From Promethearchaeota archaeon (GTDB lineage: Archaea; Asgardarchaeota; Lokiarchaeia; Sigyniarchaeales; SOKP01), in assembly GCA_016839555.1 (NCBI GenBank), contig JAEOUA010000010.1, forward strand, positions 124,001 through 188,000: 64,000 nucleotides of DNA, in the 5' to 3' direction. Positions 8,212 to 16,368 of the stretch are shown here, one piece after another; position 1 is the first letter of the stretch; each line of letters begins with the position of its first letter. The notes below the pieces were generated by a model, which saw nothing but the letters and a program-made list of their open reading frames with translations, was not told where the DNA came from and did not search any database. Position numbers and translations under genes: made by a program.

Positions 8212-10388
8212 CTTTTTTTAACGCATTTATTATTTTTTATGGTATAGTCTTTACAGGATGAACAAAAACCTTTTCCTGAAATTTTTTGATCTAGGCCTTT
8301 ATTCCAGCAATAAGGACACATGTAATATTGAAAAGACTTATTACTTTTATATGTGTAAATTTTAAATACATTGAATCCGCATTCTGAACAAAATGCATTC
8401 TTTAATATATATATTCTACCTTTATTAGGAAGATTCAGATATTTTTTTGGACATTGTTCATTTAAACACACTAAAAATCTTTTTTTATTTCTAGTAATTA
8501 TTAATTTCATTTTTGCTTGATGGCAGTGAGGACAATTTGCTGAGGTAATATCTTTATTTCTAGCATAATCAAATTGGAATTTTTTCGTATCTAAAGATGT
8601 GATTTTTGATTCAAGAATTTTTTTATTGGCTAGAAAATTATCGAATAATTTTAGAAAAATGGTTCTCATTGCTTTTATAACAGAATCTTTACTCTTTACA
8701 CCCTCTTTAATATCATTTAATAATGTTTCAATCATTTGAGTGAATTTAGGGTTAAGAAATGGCAACCACACTTTAATTAAATTTTCTATTAAAAATATCC
8801 CTAACTCAGTAATTTCATATCTTCTTTTATTCTTTATTATTAACCCCCGGTTTTCTAATGTTTGTATAATTACTGGACGAGTTGATTTCGTTCCTAAATT
8901 ATTTTTTTCCATCAGTTGTAATAAAGAAGTATCACTGTAAAATGGAAGTGGTTTTGTCTCCTTTTTATTTAAATCGATACTTTTAATTGGCAATGTATTT
9001 TTCTTTATTTCTATTAGAGGACTATATTTTTTTTTCAAAAAAGGTGCGATACTCAAAAAACCCTCAGAGATCAGAGAAACTAAGGAGGAATTAAAAATTT
9101 CATCTTTTATAGATAATTTTAGATTGACTTTAGATTCCATTGCTTTTTCCCCAAATAAAGCCAAATAATTTCGTGATAAAAGATCATATACTTTTACTTG
9201 GAGATCATTCTTTAATTGTGGATTATCTAATTCAAGACTTTCAAGAGGGGTTATTGGTGGATGATCGCCTGCATCTTTTTTACCTTTTGTGGGTTGGAAT
9301 CGATTATTTTTTAATAATTGTAAAGAATAATTACCATAACTTGAATGATTACCAAATTTCTGAATAATTTCCTGATGATTAAAGCTATTTTTATAGATAT
9401 CACTATCTGTTCTAGGGTATGTTATGATTTGATTAAGATATAAATCACTCATAATCTTTAGCGCAAGGTTAGCACTAATATGAAGCTCTCTAGTTAATAA
9501 TATGAGGGCTTTAGAGGTATTTAATGGCGTGGGCGGATTTAAAACCTTCGTCTTTTTTGCTTTATTGATAATATAAGCAATCGATTCATTTTTTATTTTA
9601 TCATAAATATCTTTTGCATGCTGATATTGATTTTGGTCGAATGGGTTTGATTGATGATATCCTTTAAATTCATACTGATCATAAGTAAATATTCCATCGA
9701 TAGTAAAATAGGGTACGGGAGAAAAGTCTTTAATTTCTTTATCTCTTAAATAGATTAAATAAAGCAAGGATGTTTGGACTCTTCCAATGGATACAAATTT
9801 TCGATTGATTTGGGTGAGTAAGGGTCTTAAGGTATTTGTAACTTCTCTCGTGGCTGAGAATCCTATTATAGCATCAATCAAGGCTCTGGCTTCTCCAGAT
9901 TCTGCCCAATTCCATTTTGGCTGTATTTGATTGTTAAATTTTTTTAAAATTTCATTTTTTTGTAAAGAGCTGAGCCACATTTGAGATATATTGATATTTT
10001 CATTTTCATTTTTTATAAATGGTAACGCATCGAATAATCCAATATTGCATCCCTCAATATCCGCATCAGTTCCAATAACACATTTATTAGATTTTTTTGC
10101 ATATTTTTTAAGGGCCTGAATATATGGATAAGCATATGATTTCGGTTTCTTTCTGATTGCTGAAGGATTAGTAATAATTTCCCTTGGATTTGATCCCGTC
10201 CAACTTTTATATTCTTTTGAATTTCTATGCTCTAAAATATGACCTCTTAAGGGAATAACATAGAGATTTTTGTTTATAACTTCGTATATTTCGATAAATT
10301 TATTTTCTTTTATTGTTCTTGTTGAACCTAATGATTCTGCAATTGCTTTTGCTGCTTTTTTTTTCTCAGCTACTATTAAGGTTGCCAT
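8208..10388 (-). CDS. topA: Type IA DNA topoisomerase with C-terminal zinc ribbons
   Basis: A 726-residue enzyme that relaxes DNA by transient single-strand cleavage. The N-terminal TOPRIM domain carries LIVAEKKKAAKAIAESLG and the metal-binding acidic motif GTDADIEGCN (residues 106-115). The active-site tyrosine is Tyr324 in IITYPRTDSDIY. SIGRVQTSLLYLI (about 200-212) and GDHPPITPLE are further family motifs. The last 100 or so residues contain several CxxC-type zinc-ribbon elements (CPHCHQ, CLNEQCPK, CSECGF, CPYCW, CSSC), as in archaeal topoisomerase I/III. Length and motifs are complete. There is no helicase domain, so it is not reverse gyrase. Confidence 0.93.
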   Translation of the reverse strand: MATLIVAEKKKAAKAIAESLGSTRTIKENKFIEIYEVINKNLYVIPLRGHILEHRNSKEYKSWTGSNPREIITNPSAIRKKPKSYAYPYIQALKKYAKKSNKCVIGTDADIEGCNIGLFDALPFIKNENENINISQMWLSSLQKNEILKKFNNQIQPKWNWAESGEARALIDAIIGFSATREVTNTLRPLLTQINRKFVSIGRVQTSLLYLIYLRDKEIKDFSPVPYFTIDGIFTYDQYEFKGYHQSNPFDQNQYQHAKDIYDKIKNESIAYIINKAKKTKVLNPPTPLNTSKALILLTRELHISANLALKIMSDLYLNQIITYPRTDSDIYKNSFNHQEIIQKFGNHSSYGNYSLQLLKNNRFQPTKGKKDAGDHPPITPLESLELDNPQLKNDLQVKVYDLLSRNYLALFGEKAMESKVNLKLSIKDEIFNSSLVSLISEGFLSIAPFLKKKYSPLIEIKKNTLPIKSIDLNKKETKPLPFYSDTSLLQLMEKNNLGTKSTRPVIIQTLENRGLIIKNKRRYEITELGIFLIENLIKVWLPFLNPKFTQMIETLLNDIKEGVKSKDSVIKAMRTIFLKLFDNFLANKKILESKITSLDTKKFQFDYARNKDITSANCPHCHQAKMKLIITRNKKRFLVCLNEQCPKKYLNLPNKGRIYILKNAFCSECGFNVFKIYTYKSNKSFQYYMCPYCWNKGLDQKISGKGFCSSCKDYTIKNNKCVKKS

Positions 10389-10536
10389 AAAGGTAAGGAT
10401 TTGGTTTTGAATTCAAAATTTGAGATTTTCAATATAATAAATTTATTATTTATATAAAAATAATACACCTATCATAATTTCTAATTATATTAAAATAAAA
10501 AATGGGTTTGAAAAATTCCTCTATTAATTCTAATTT

Positions 10537-11598
10537 TTATTTCCAAGTTTCTTTAAAAATTCTTAACCAATTTTTATAAGCAATTTTTTCTAATGATGTT
10601 TTTGAATATCCTCTATCTTTAAGTACATCAATTAAATTTGGATAATAGGATACATCTTTAATCAACTTGGGCATTTCTGTGCCATCAAAATCGGAACCAA
10701 ATGCTATATGGTTAATGTTTATCCTTTGAACAATATAATCTATATGATCCACGATAAACGATAAACTCATATTTTTATCAGGCATAGAGGAGGGCAATAA
10801 ATTAATGGGATCAAAATATATTCCAATTAATCCATCTGAATCCCCAATTATATCAATCTCTTTATCTGTAATATTTCTCGTAGACTTACATATATTAAAA
10901 ACCCCTGTATGTGATACAATGAGAGGAGCTGTAGAAAGTTTAGCAACATCCATAAACCCTTTTTCATTTATGTGTGCCAAGTCAATCATAATTCCTAATT
11001 CATTGCATTTTTTTATAAGATTTTTACCATAATTTGTTAGTCCTGAACCAATATTTGGTGTGTGGGGAAATTTAAAAGGAACCCCATAGCCAAACTCGTT
11101 TGGTCTACTCCATACGAGTCCTAGAGCCCTCAATCCCTTATCATAATAATTTTCCAAATTTTTAAGATCTTTTCTAATTGCTTCCGCTCCTTCAAAATGT
11201 AAAACTATACTAAATTTATTTTGAGTAATACAATTTGTTATTTCATCGTAATTCCTAATTATTTTAATGATTCCATTAGCTTGCTTTTCTAAATTATAAA
11301 GATTTTGTATTATTGAATTTGTAAAATCTTTAGCATATTTATGGTCAATTGGAGGATTCATTTTTACTTCGTAACCATTATTTGTAAACTGCAAACGAGG
11401 GTTCGAAGCACTTTCTAAATTTATGTTTTGATTAGGAACATTGATTGAAAAAATACCTCCTATTAACCCTCCTTCTTGGGCCCGGATAAGATCAATATGA
11501 CCATAAGTGCTTTTATTTAAAAAATTTTGCTTTTTACTCTTTCCCTGTTTATATAGTTTGACTAGAGTATCATTGTGCCCATCAAAAATAGGAATCAT
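10537..11598 (-). CDS. Membrane-dipeptidase-like metallopeptidase (peptidase M19)
   Basis: A 353-residue TIM-barrel amidohydrolase of the renal dipeptidase family, which uses two zinc ions to cleave dipeptides. The first metal motif is FDGHNDTL (His8, Asp10). The bridging Glu is in LHFEGAEAI, later His ligands are in MIDLAHINEKG and PLIVSHTGVF, and the acidic residue is in IAFGSDFDGTEMP. All the expected catalytic positions are present. No signal peptide or membrane anchor is visible, so it is probably cytoplasmic. Bacterial homologues often recycle peptides or D-amino-acid dipeptides; the substrate here is not determinable. Confidence 0.88.
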   Translation of the reverse strand: MIPIFDGHNDTLVKLYKQGKSKKQNFLNKSTYGHIDLIRAQEGGLIGGIFSINVPNQNINLESASNPRLQFTNNGYEVKMNPPIDHKYAKDFTNSIIQNLYNLEKQANGIIKIIRNYDEITNCITQNKFSIVLHFEGAEAIRKDLKNLENYYDKGLRALGLVWSRPNEFGYGVPFKFPHTPNIGSGLTNYGKNLIKKCNELGIMIDLAHINEKGFMDVAKLSTAPLIVSHTGVFNICKSTRNITDKEIDIIGDSDGLIGIYFDPINLLPSSMPDKNMSLSFIVDHIDYIVQRININHIAFGSDFDGTEMPKLIKDVSYYPNLIDVLKDRGYSKTSLEKIAYKNWLRIFKETWK

Positions 11599-11870
11599 TT
11601 GTTTAATACCTTTAAATTATTAACTTTTTTATATTTTTGAAAGTAAATTTTTATCATATTAATTATAAGCGTTTCTGCTTTACAAATTTTTTAGTGTTAA
11701 GTTAAATGATTTATGCAATAATTTATTAAACAAAAATAGTATCATCTAATCATTTAGGAGTAAAATTTTAGTAAATATAAATAGAATGAAAAAAGCCCGT
11801 ATGAAAATATTAGTAGAATTTTTTCAATTTTACTTTTAATACGGTTTTTAAATTGCAATAACTTCTACAC

Positions 11871-13424
11871 TTAAAGATCAATTTCTTTAATTTCTCTTTT
11901 TAGGATGGTAAATATAAATGTAGTACCTACACCTAAAATACTTTCAAATTTTATTTCCCCCCCAAATAGCTCCACTAATCTTTTTGTTAAAGGCAATCCT
12001 AATCCCGTTCCATTGGTAGAACGTACGTAAGTGGAATCAATTCTTTTAAATTCTTTAAAAACTAAGTCAAAATCTTCTCTTGCGATTCCTATTCCCGTAT
12101 CTTTTACTTTAAAAATCCATTGATCATGTTTTTCCTTTATTATTAATATAATTGTCCCTTCCATAGTAAATTTAATAGCATTATTTAAGAGGTTATAGAG
12201 AATTTGTTTTAATCTAATAGGATCAACGAAAATAAGTTTTTCATTTTCTACCCCTTTGAATTTAATTTTTAAATTTTTTTTTCTATATAATGGTTTAAGA
12301 GATGAGAGAATTTGAGTTATTATTGTGTTTAATGAACATTTTTGATAATTTAATATAGTCTTCCCTGCTTCAATTTTAGAAATATCAAGAATTTGTTTTA
12401 TCATATCAAATTGATGGTGAGCTGAGGATTTAATATCTTTAATAAATTCCAATTGTTTTTCATTTAATTTTCCGTACGCTCCCTCTAAGAGTAAATCTGT
12501 AAAACCTATTATTGCATTTAATGGGGTTCTCAATTCATGCGACATAGTTGCCATAAATTCTGTTTTAAACTGAGAAGATTTTAAGATTTGATCTAAATAA
12601 AGCTTTTGCTCATTGAGAAGTTTATTCAATCTTTTTGTTCTATTTTCAACTTCTTGTTCTAATTTTTCCTTAAATCGTTTCTCTAGGATTTCTACTTTCT
12701 TTTTTTCAGTTATATCTTGAAAAATAAATTGAATTAAGATATTTTCTCCCGCTTTTACCAAAGATGCTTGAATATTTACCCATATATTATCTTTATTTTT
12801 AGTTCTAATTTTAAGTTCAACAGGTTTGGGAAATTTTCCCTTAAATGAAGCTTTAAAAATATTTTTATAGAAAGGTTTAATTTCTATTGGAAATAACTCT
12901 TTTAATTTAAAAATAGATCTGTTAATTATATCCTTTTTATTAAAACCTAATAATCTTTGTGTTGTTATATTAGCATCAATTACAATTCCTTTAAAATTAA
13001 GAATTAAAATTGCATTCGGAGAATTTTCAAACAAAGTTTTATATCTTTCTTCAGCAATTCTTCTTTTAGTAATATCCTGTAAAACTAAAAAATATCTCAT
13101 TTTACCCATATTATCATAGTAAGATTTGCCTGTATATTCAAATGAAATCCATTTATTATTAATATCTTTGATTTTAATAGTTTTTCTTTTATTTTCAGGT
13201 TTAAATCTATTTTTCAATTGATTAATAACTTGTTCCTTATTTTCTTCATCAATATAATTAATCAAGGAATTTCCTAATAATTGATTCTTATTATAACCTA
13301 ATTTTTCATATAAAACATTCTTATTTATATATTCAATTTTGAATTGATCATTGAGATTAAATACTAAATCATTAATATTATTCAAAATAGTTTTATATTG
13401 TTTTAAATTGTTAGATGATGACAT
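11871..13424 (-). CDS. Soluble PAS-PAS sensor histidine kinase
   Basis: A 517-residue kinase with no transmembrane helices. PAS domain 1 spans about residues 8-120 and PAS domain 2 about 125-240, ending in a PAC-like FIFQDITEKK. A coiled coil (about 240-285) leads to the HisKA domain with phosphoacceptor His296 in MATMSHELRTPLNAI. The HATPase domain has the N-box LYNLLNNAIKFT, G1 KDTGIGIAREDF and G2 NGTGLGLPLTKRLVELFGGE. All catalytic boxes are intact. No receiver domain is fused and no response-regulator gene is adjacent, so the partner must lie elsewhere. The two PAS domains suggest sensing of a small ligand or redox state in the cytoplasm. Confidence 0.92.
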   Translation of the reverse strand: MSSSNNLKQYKTILNNINDLVFNLNDQFKIEYINKNVLYEKLGYNKNQLLGNSLINYIDEENKEQVINQLKNRFKPENKRKTIKIKDINNKWISFEYTGKSYYDNMGKMRYFLVLQDITKRRIAEERYKTLFENSPNAILILNFKGIVIDANITTQRLLGFNKKDIINRSIFKLKELFPIEIKPFYKNIFKASFKGKFPKPVELKIRTKNKDNIWVNIQASLVKAGENILIQFIFQDITEKKKVEILEKRFKEKLEQEVENRTKRLNKLLNEQKLYLDQILKSSQFKTEFMATMSHELRTPLNAIIGFTDLLLEGAYGKLNEKQLEFIKDIKSSAHHQFDMIKQILDISKIEAGKTILNYQKCSLNTIITQILSSLKPLYRKKNLKIKFKGVENEKLIFVDPIRLKQILYNLLNNAIKFTMEGTIILIIKEKHDQWIFKVKDTGIGIAREDFDLVFKEFKRIDSTYVRSTNGTGLGLPLTKRLVELFGGEIKFESILGVGTTFIFTILKREIKEIDL

Positions 13425-13741
13425 GGAGTTTATTTTTTTATTCTAATATTATTATTTAAATTTCACTTTGATAATACTTGATATTATTTGTTTATTTGAT
13501 AATCTATTTAATAGTAAAATTTTTCTTTATAAAGTTTAGTTATTCAAAATTCGGATATAAATGGAATATCTTCTAAATTAGAAAGAAAGAGAAAATAATA
13601 AGTTCAAATTTATTTCTAATTTGTAAGAATGCAATATATTCTAGATTTCAGAAATTGACTTAGTAGTATTAGACTTAAATTATAATAAACACAGTATTAA
13701 GAGAAAGGTAAAAATTATTCCTAATTTTTTTTTTCCAATTA
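13425..13741. other. AT-rich intergenic region (317 nt), no gene seen
   Basis: This lies upstream of the histidine kinase start and downstream of the VWA gene stop. No open frame of useful size and no tRNA-like or repeated structure was seen. It presumably contains the kinase promoter near 13430-13480. Confidence 0.5.
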
Positions 13742-14986
13742 TTAATAGTTAAATTGCTTTAATCGATCAACTGTAGTATACAATCGTTTGCCTCCTCTGC
13801 GGAGATAATCCATTGCCTCTTCTATTCCCTCAATAGTCAAATTATACATAGGGATAAGGCTGGAAATTATCCTTCTGGTCCAAGGTTGCCATTCGAATCT
13901 AATAAGTTCTGGATTAAGCCAGACGGTATTATTCTTAAAATGATCTTTAATTTCTCTTAAATAATAGATGCCCGGCATTTCATTTCGATGATAATAGTAT
14001 ATTGATCCATATCGTTCGGTAAGTTCCCATGAGGCCATGGCAGCATCGCCAACTATTACAATTTTGTAATTCTTATCGTATTTTTTAAGAAATTCATCAA
14101 AATCGATGGCTTCTTCGGGATTTCTCTGAGCATTTTCATAAAGAGTTTCATAAATACAATTATGAAAATAGTAATATTTAAATTTCTTCCAATGGGACAT
14201 GTTATTGGCTGCAGAAAAGAGCTTATTTACTAAATGAGCATATGGCGTCATCGAGCCACCCACATCCATTAATAAAAGCAGCTTTACATTATTTTTTCTT
14301 CGCTTTTCAAATACAATTTCAATATCTCCCCCGTTTTTTGCAGTTTTATCAATGGTTTTATCAATATTAAGCTCATCTAACTTACCGATTTCTTCCAATT
14401 TTCGTAGCCGCTTAAGAGCTACTTTAATTTGTCTCGTATCTAATACAATATCCTTGCGATAATCTCGAAATATCCTTTTTTGGGCAATTTGTACTGCCAT
14501 GCGCATTCCTGAGCCCCCACCTAGTCTCATTCCCATCGGATTGCGTCCTGAATGCCCGAATTGGGCTTCACCTCCAGTACCTATCCATTGATTCCCAAAA
14601 TTATGCTCTTCATCTTGTTTTTGCATTAGCTCCTCAAAATGTTGTTGAAGTTCTTCTATGTTAAAATTCATTTGCAAAAATTCTTGTAGTTCTTTTCGAT
14701 ATTGTGGATCAATTTCATCTAAATCTAATGGCTTTTCTAACCAATCCCAGATTTGTTGCTTAATATCATCCGGAAATTTTAATTGGGCATCCTTAAAAAA
14801 ATTCGCAAATGCTATATCATATACATCAAATTGATGCTCATTTTTGCAGAAAATCGAACGAGAAATATAATAAAATTGTATCATATTGCTAATTAAACCT
14901 TTATCGAGCGCTTCCATTAGGGTCATGTATTCTATAAGGCTTACAGGTAAGCGCTCTTTAAGGTAGTAAAAGAATTCAACAAACAA
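13742..14986 (-). CDS. VWA-domain protein (CoxE-like), MoxR partner
   Basis: A 414-residue protein starting at TTG; an upstream in-frame TGA leaves no earlier start. The N-terminal helical part (FVEFFYYLKERLPVSLIEYM) is typical of CoxE-like proteins. A Gly-rich linker (about 135-160) follows, and the von Willebrand A domain starts near residue 233 with the metal site LLLLMDVGGSMTPY (Asp241, Ser245). The middle Ser of the classic DxSxS is Gly, as is common in this subfamily. It sits 78 nt downstream of the intron-containing MoxR ATPase in the same direction. MoxR/VWA pairs act together as ATP-driven chaperones that mature or insert cofactors; the client here is unknown. Confidence 0.85.
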   Translation of the reverse strand: MFVEFFYYLKERLPVSLIEYMTLMEALDKGLISNMIQFYYISRSIFCKNEHQFDVYDIAFANFFKDAQLKFPDDIKQQIWDWLEKPLDLDEIDPQYRKELQEFLQMNFNIEELQQHFEELMQKQDEEHNFGNQWIGTGGEAQFGHSGRNPMGMRLGGGSGMRMAVQIAQKRIFRDYRKDIVLDTRQIKVALKRLRKLEEIGKLDELNIDKTIDKTAKNGGDIEIVFEKRRKNNVKLLLLMDVGGSMTPYAHLVNKLFSAANNMSHWKKFKYYYFHNCIYETLYENAQRNPEEAIDFDEFLKKYDKNYKIVIVGDAAMASWELTERYGSIYYYHRNEMPGIYYLREIKDHFKNNTVWLNPELIRFEWQPWTRRIISSLIPMYNLTIEGIEEAMDYLRRGGKRLYTTVDRLKQFNY

Positions 14987-15016
14987 CTTTTTATTTTCAC
15001 ATCCCCATTTTCGCTT

Positions 15017-15036
15017 TATTTCTAATTATAGAAATA
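15017..15036 (-). other. Perfect hairpin between the MoxR and VWA genes
   Basis: An 8-bp perfect inverted repeat (tatttcta / tagaaata) with a 4-nt loop lies in the 78-nt spacer. It could be a 3' end signal, a processing site or chance in AT-rich DNA. I tested it as a fourth BHB intron and found no matching central helix. Confidence 0.35.
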
Positions 15037-15064
15037 GGTTTTTAATTATTACATCAATAATAAA

Positions 15065-16008
15065 TTATGTTGGAAATTTGAGCTTATCCAAGGCAACCTC
15101 TAAGTCTTTTTCCTTTTTTATTAGGGTGCCTAAAAATGGAAAGCTATTCTTAAATTTCTCTATTGAGATGCCGCTTTTGAGCAATACTCCAATCCAATCT
15201 AATAATTCTGAAGTGGAGGGCATTTTACGTAGATTTGTAATTGCTCTTAGTTGGTAAAATTTCTTAATACATTCATTTAAAAGGTTATCTTTCAAATTAG
15301 GATAATGGATCTTACAGATCTCCCTCATGAACTCTTTATCTGGAAATTCAATGTAATGAAAAACACATCTTCTTAAAAACGCATCGGGTAATTCCTTCTC
15401 ATTATTGGATGTAATTATAACAATAGGTCGATGTTTAGCTTTGAAAAATTCATCTGTTTCCTTTATATAAAATTCCATTACGTCTAATTCCTGAAGCAAA
15501 TCGTTCGGAAATTCTATTTTCCGTAGAATATAGTCAGTTATATTCTATATCGGCTTTATCGATTTCATCGATAAGAAGAACGACTTGCTCCTCAGATACA
15601 AATGCTTGTCCTAACGGTCCGAGCTCGATATAATCATGGATGTTATTTACATCCCTCTCCTCGCTACCAAACCTACTATCGTTTGATCTCCAAGTTATAA
15701 TTTAACTTTGAATTAATCTCTTAATAGTATCATATTGGTAGCAGCCAAAAATTGCTTCACTGGTCGATTTAATGTTCCATATTATCAATCTTTTACCTAT
15801 GGCTTCTGCTATTGCATGTGCAAGGAGAGTTTTTCCCGTTCTGGTAGAAATTAACATATTAAAATCTATTTCCAGGCTCTCCTTTTACGAGCAATGGTCG
15901 AGCTAAGGCTATTGACACATTTACTATGTTTTGTAGCTGCGGATCTGCGATATATTTTATGTTTGCGGTATTTACATTTCCTTCGAATTGATTAAAGGTT
16001 TGACTCAT
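15065..16008 (-). CDS. MoxR-type AAA+ ATPase interrupted by three BHB-like introns
   Basis: Read straight through, the frame is broken: TAA after GEPG-N-R-F, TAA after KRLIQS, and TGA after DKADIEYN. Each break lies inside an insert of 31, 30 or 31 nt with a bulge-helix-bulge fold. Proposed exons on the minus strand are 16008-15870, 15838-15713, 15682-15549 and 15517-15065. They join to 852 nt, 283 residues plus stop, with no internal stop. The product has Walker A GEPGTGKT (43-50), Walker B VVLLIDEIDKAD (122-133), sensor-like IVIITSNNEKELPDAFLRR and the MoxR FHYIEFPD motif. All conserved blocks become contiguous only after excision. Without splicing, only a 144-residue C-terminal fragment from an internal TTG could be made. 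The partner VWA gene follows. A decayed pseudogene is the alternative, but three random 30-nt insertions that each fit the splicing motif are unlikely. Confidence 0.85.
15518..15548 (-). other. Predicted BHB intron 3 of the MoxR gene (31 nt)
   Basis: On the minus-strand RNA the exon strand GCCG (15554-15551) faces the intron strand CGGA (15523-15520), giving three pairs and a G-A mismatch. The bulges are AUA (15550-15548) and AAA (15519-15517). The intron itself is a perfect 9-bp hairpin, UAGAAUAUA / UAUAUUCUA, with a 6-nt loop. Cutting after the second nucleotide of each bulge joins GAT to ATA and gives DKAD-IEFPND. The insert carries an in-frame TGA. A repeated ATAGAA at both ends makes the exact boundary ambiguous by sequence alone. 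Confidence 0.78.
15683..15712 (-). other. Predicted BHB intron 2 of the MoxR gene (30 nt)
   Basis: Exon strand GAUU (15718-15715) pairs with intron strand GAUC (15688-15685), including one G-U pair. The bulges are AAU (15714-15712) and AAA (15684-15682). The inner stem is UC/GA, an A-G mismatch, then six pairs AAGUUA / UAACUU with a 5-nt loop. Cutting after the second bulge nucleotides restores TTA-AAC-GAT (LND) in the block YDTIKRLNDSRFG. The insert contains an in-frame TAA. No stable outer exon-exon helix is visible, so this is a relaxed BHB. Confidence 0.78.
15839..15869 (-). other. Predicted BHB intron 1 of the MoxR gene, inside Walker A (31 nt)
   Basis: Exon strand CUGG (15875-15872) pairs perfectly with intron strand CCAG (15844-15841). 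The bulges are AAA (15871-15869) and AAC (15840-15838). The inner stem starts UAGA/UCUA and continues, after a U-U loop, with UUAA/UUAA. Cutting after the second nucleotide of each bulge joins GGA-A to CG, giving GGA-ACG-GGA-AAA-ACT, which is G-T-G-K-T of Walker A. Its length of 31 nt shifts the frame, so unspliced mRNA terminates a few codons later. The outer exon helix next to the bulge is weak (one pair). Confidence 0.82.
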
Positions 16009-16368
16009 ATTTTTTAAAATTATAGAAAAATTAAATATTTTTTTACTTTCTCTTAAAGAATCATTAATAATTTAATTAAATATGAAAATCGATTATAGCT
16101 AATCGATAGAAATTAAAACAGCTTTCAAAAAAATAAAGAAAAACAATTAAATGGATTTCTTAAAAAAAGATTTAGAGCCATTCCACAATTGGTGAGCAAT
16201 CTAATCTTTCCAAGTGTTTAAGGTTGACTTATATTACCACTATTTTTGGGTTCTTTTATGAATATAAATACTTGGTGAATCCAATCTATTTGCTAAAACA
16301 ATAAAAAGAAAAAAAAAGAGATTAAGATTTATATGTATTTGATAAATCTTCAAATTTTTATCAAAACT
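16009..16368. other. Intergenic region holding a decayed LuxE-like tail
   Basis: This 360-nt AT-rich stretch lies upstream of the MoxR gene and downstream of the BspA-like gene. Apart from the short LuxE-like remnant described separately (16172-16222) and likely promoter DNA for MoxR near 16030-16080, nothing coding was seen. Confidence 0.5.
16172..16222 (-). pseudogene. Remnant of a LuxE-like gene 3' end
   Basis: The last 16 codons read LKHLERLDCSPIVEWL followed by TAA. They align with the end of the fragment at 17833 (IKDQEGLGCSSTVEWL), with about nine identities including CS, VEWL and the stop. DNA similarity extends past the stop to about 16128 (aataaagaaaaa and the following bases). An in-frame stop lies just upstream, so nothing functional remains. 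It is the relic of a duplicated gene end on the other side of the BspA-like gene. Confidence 0.6.

Noticed and set aside
15017..15036. Fourth BHB intron in the MoxR-VWA spacer
   Set aside because: The 8-bp hairpin is real, but no exon/intron 4-nt central helix with 3-nt bulges could be drawn, and no coding frame needs repair there.
15065..16008. MoxR gene as a simple pseudogene with three frameshift/stop lesions
   Set aside because: Each lesion is a discrete insert of 30-31 nt with the same BHB geometry and exact motif-predicted repair of conserved blocks; random decay would not do this three times. Flanking codons show no further damage.
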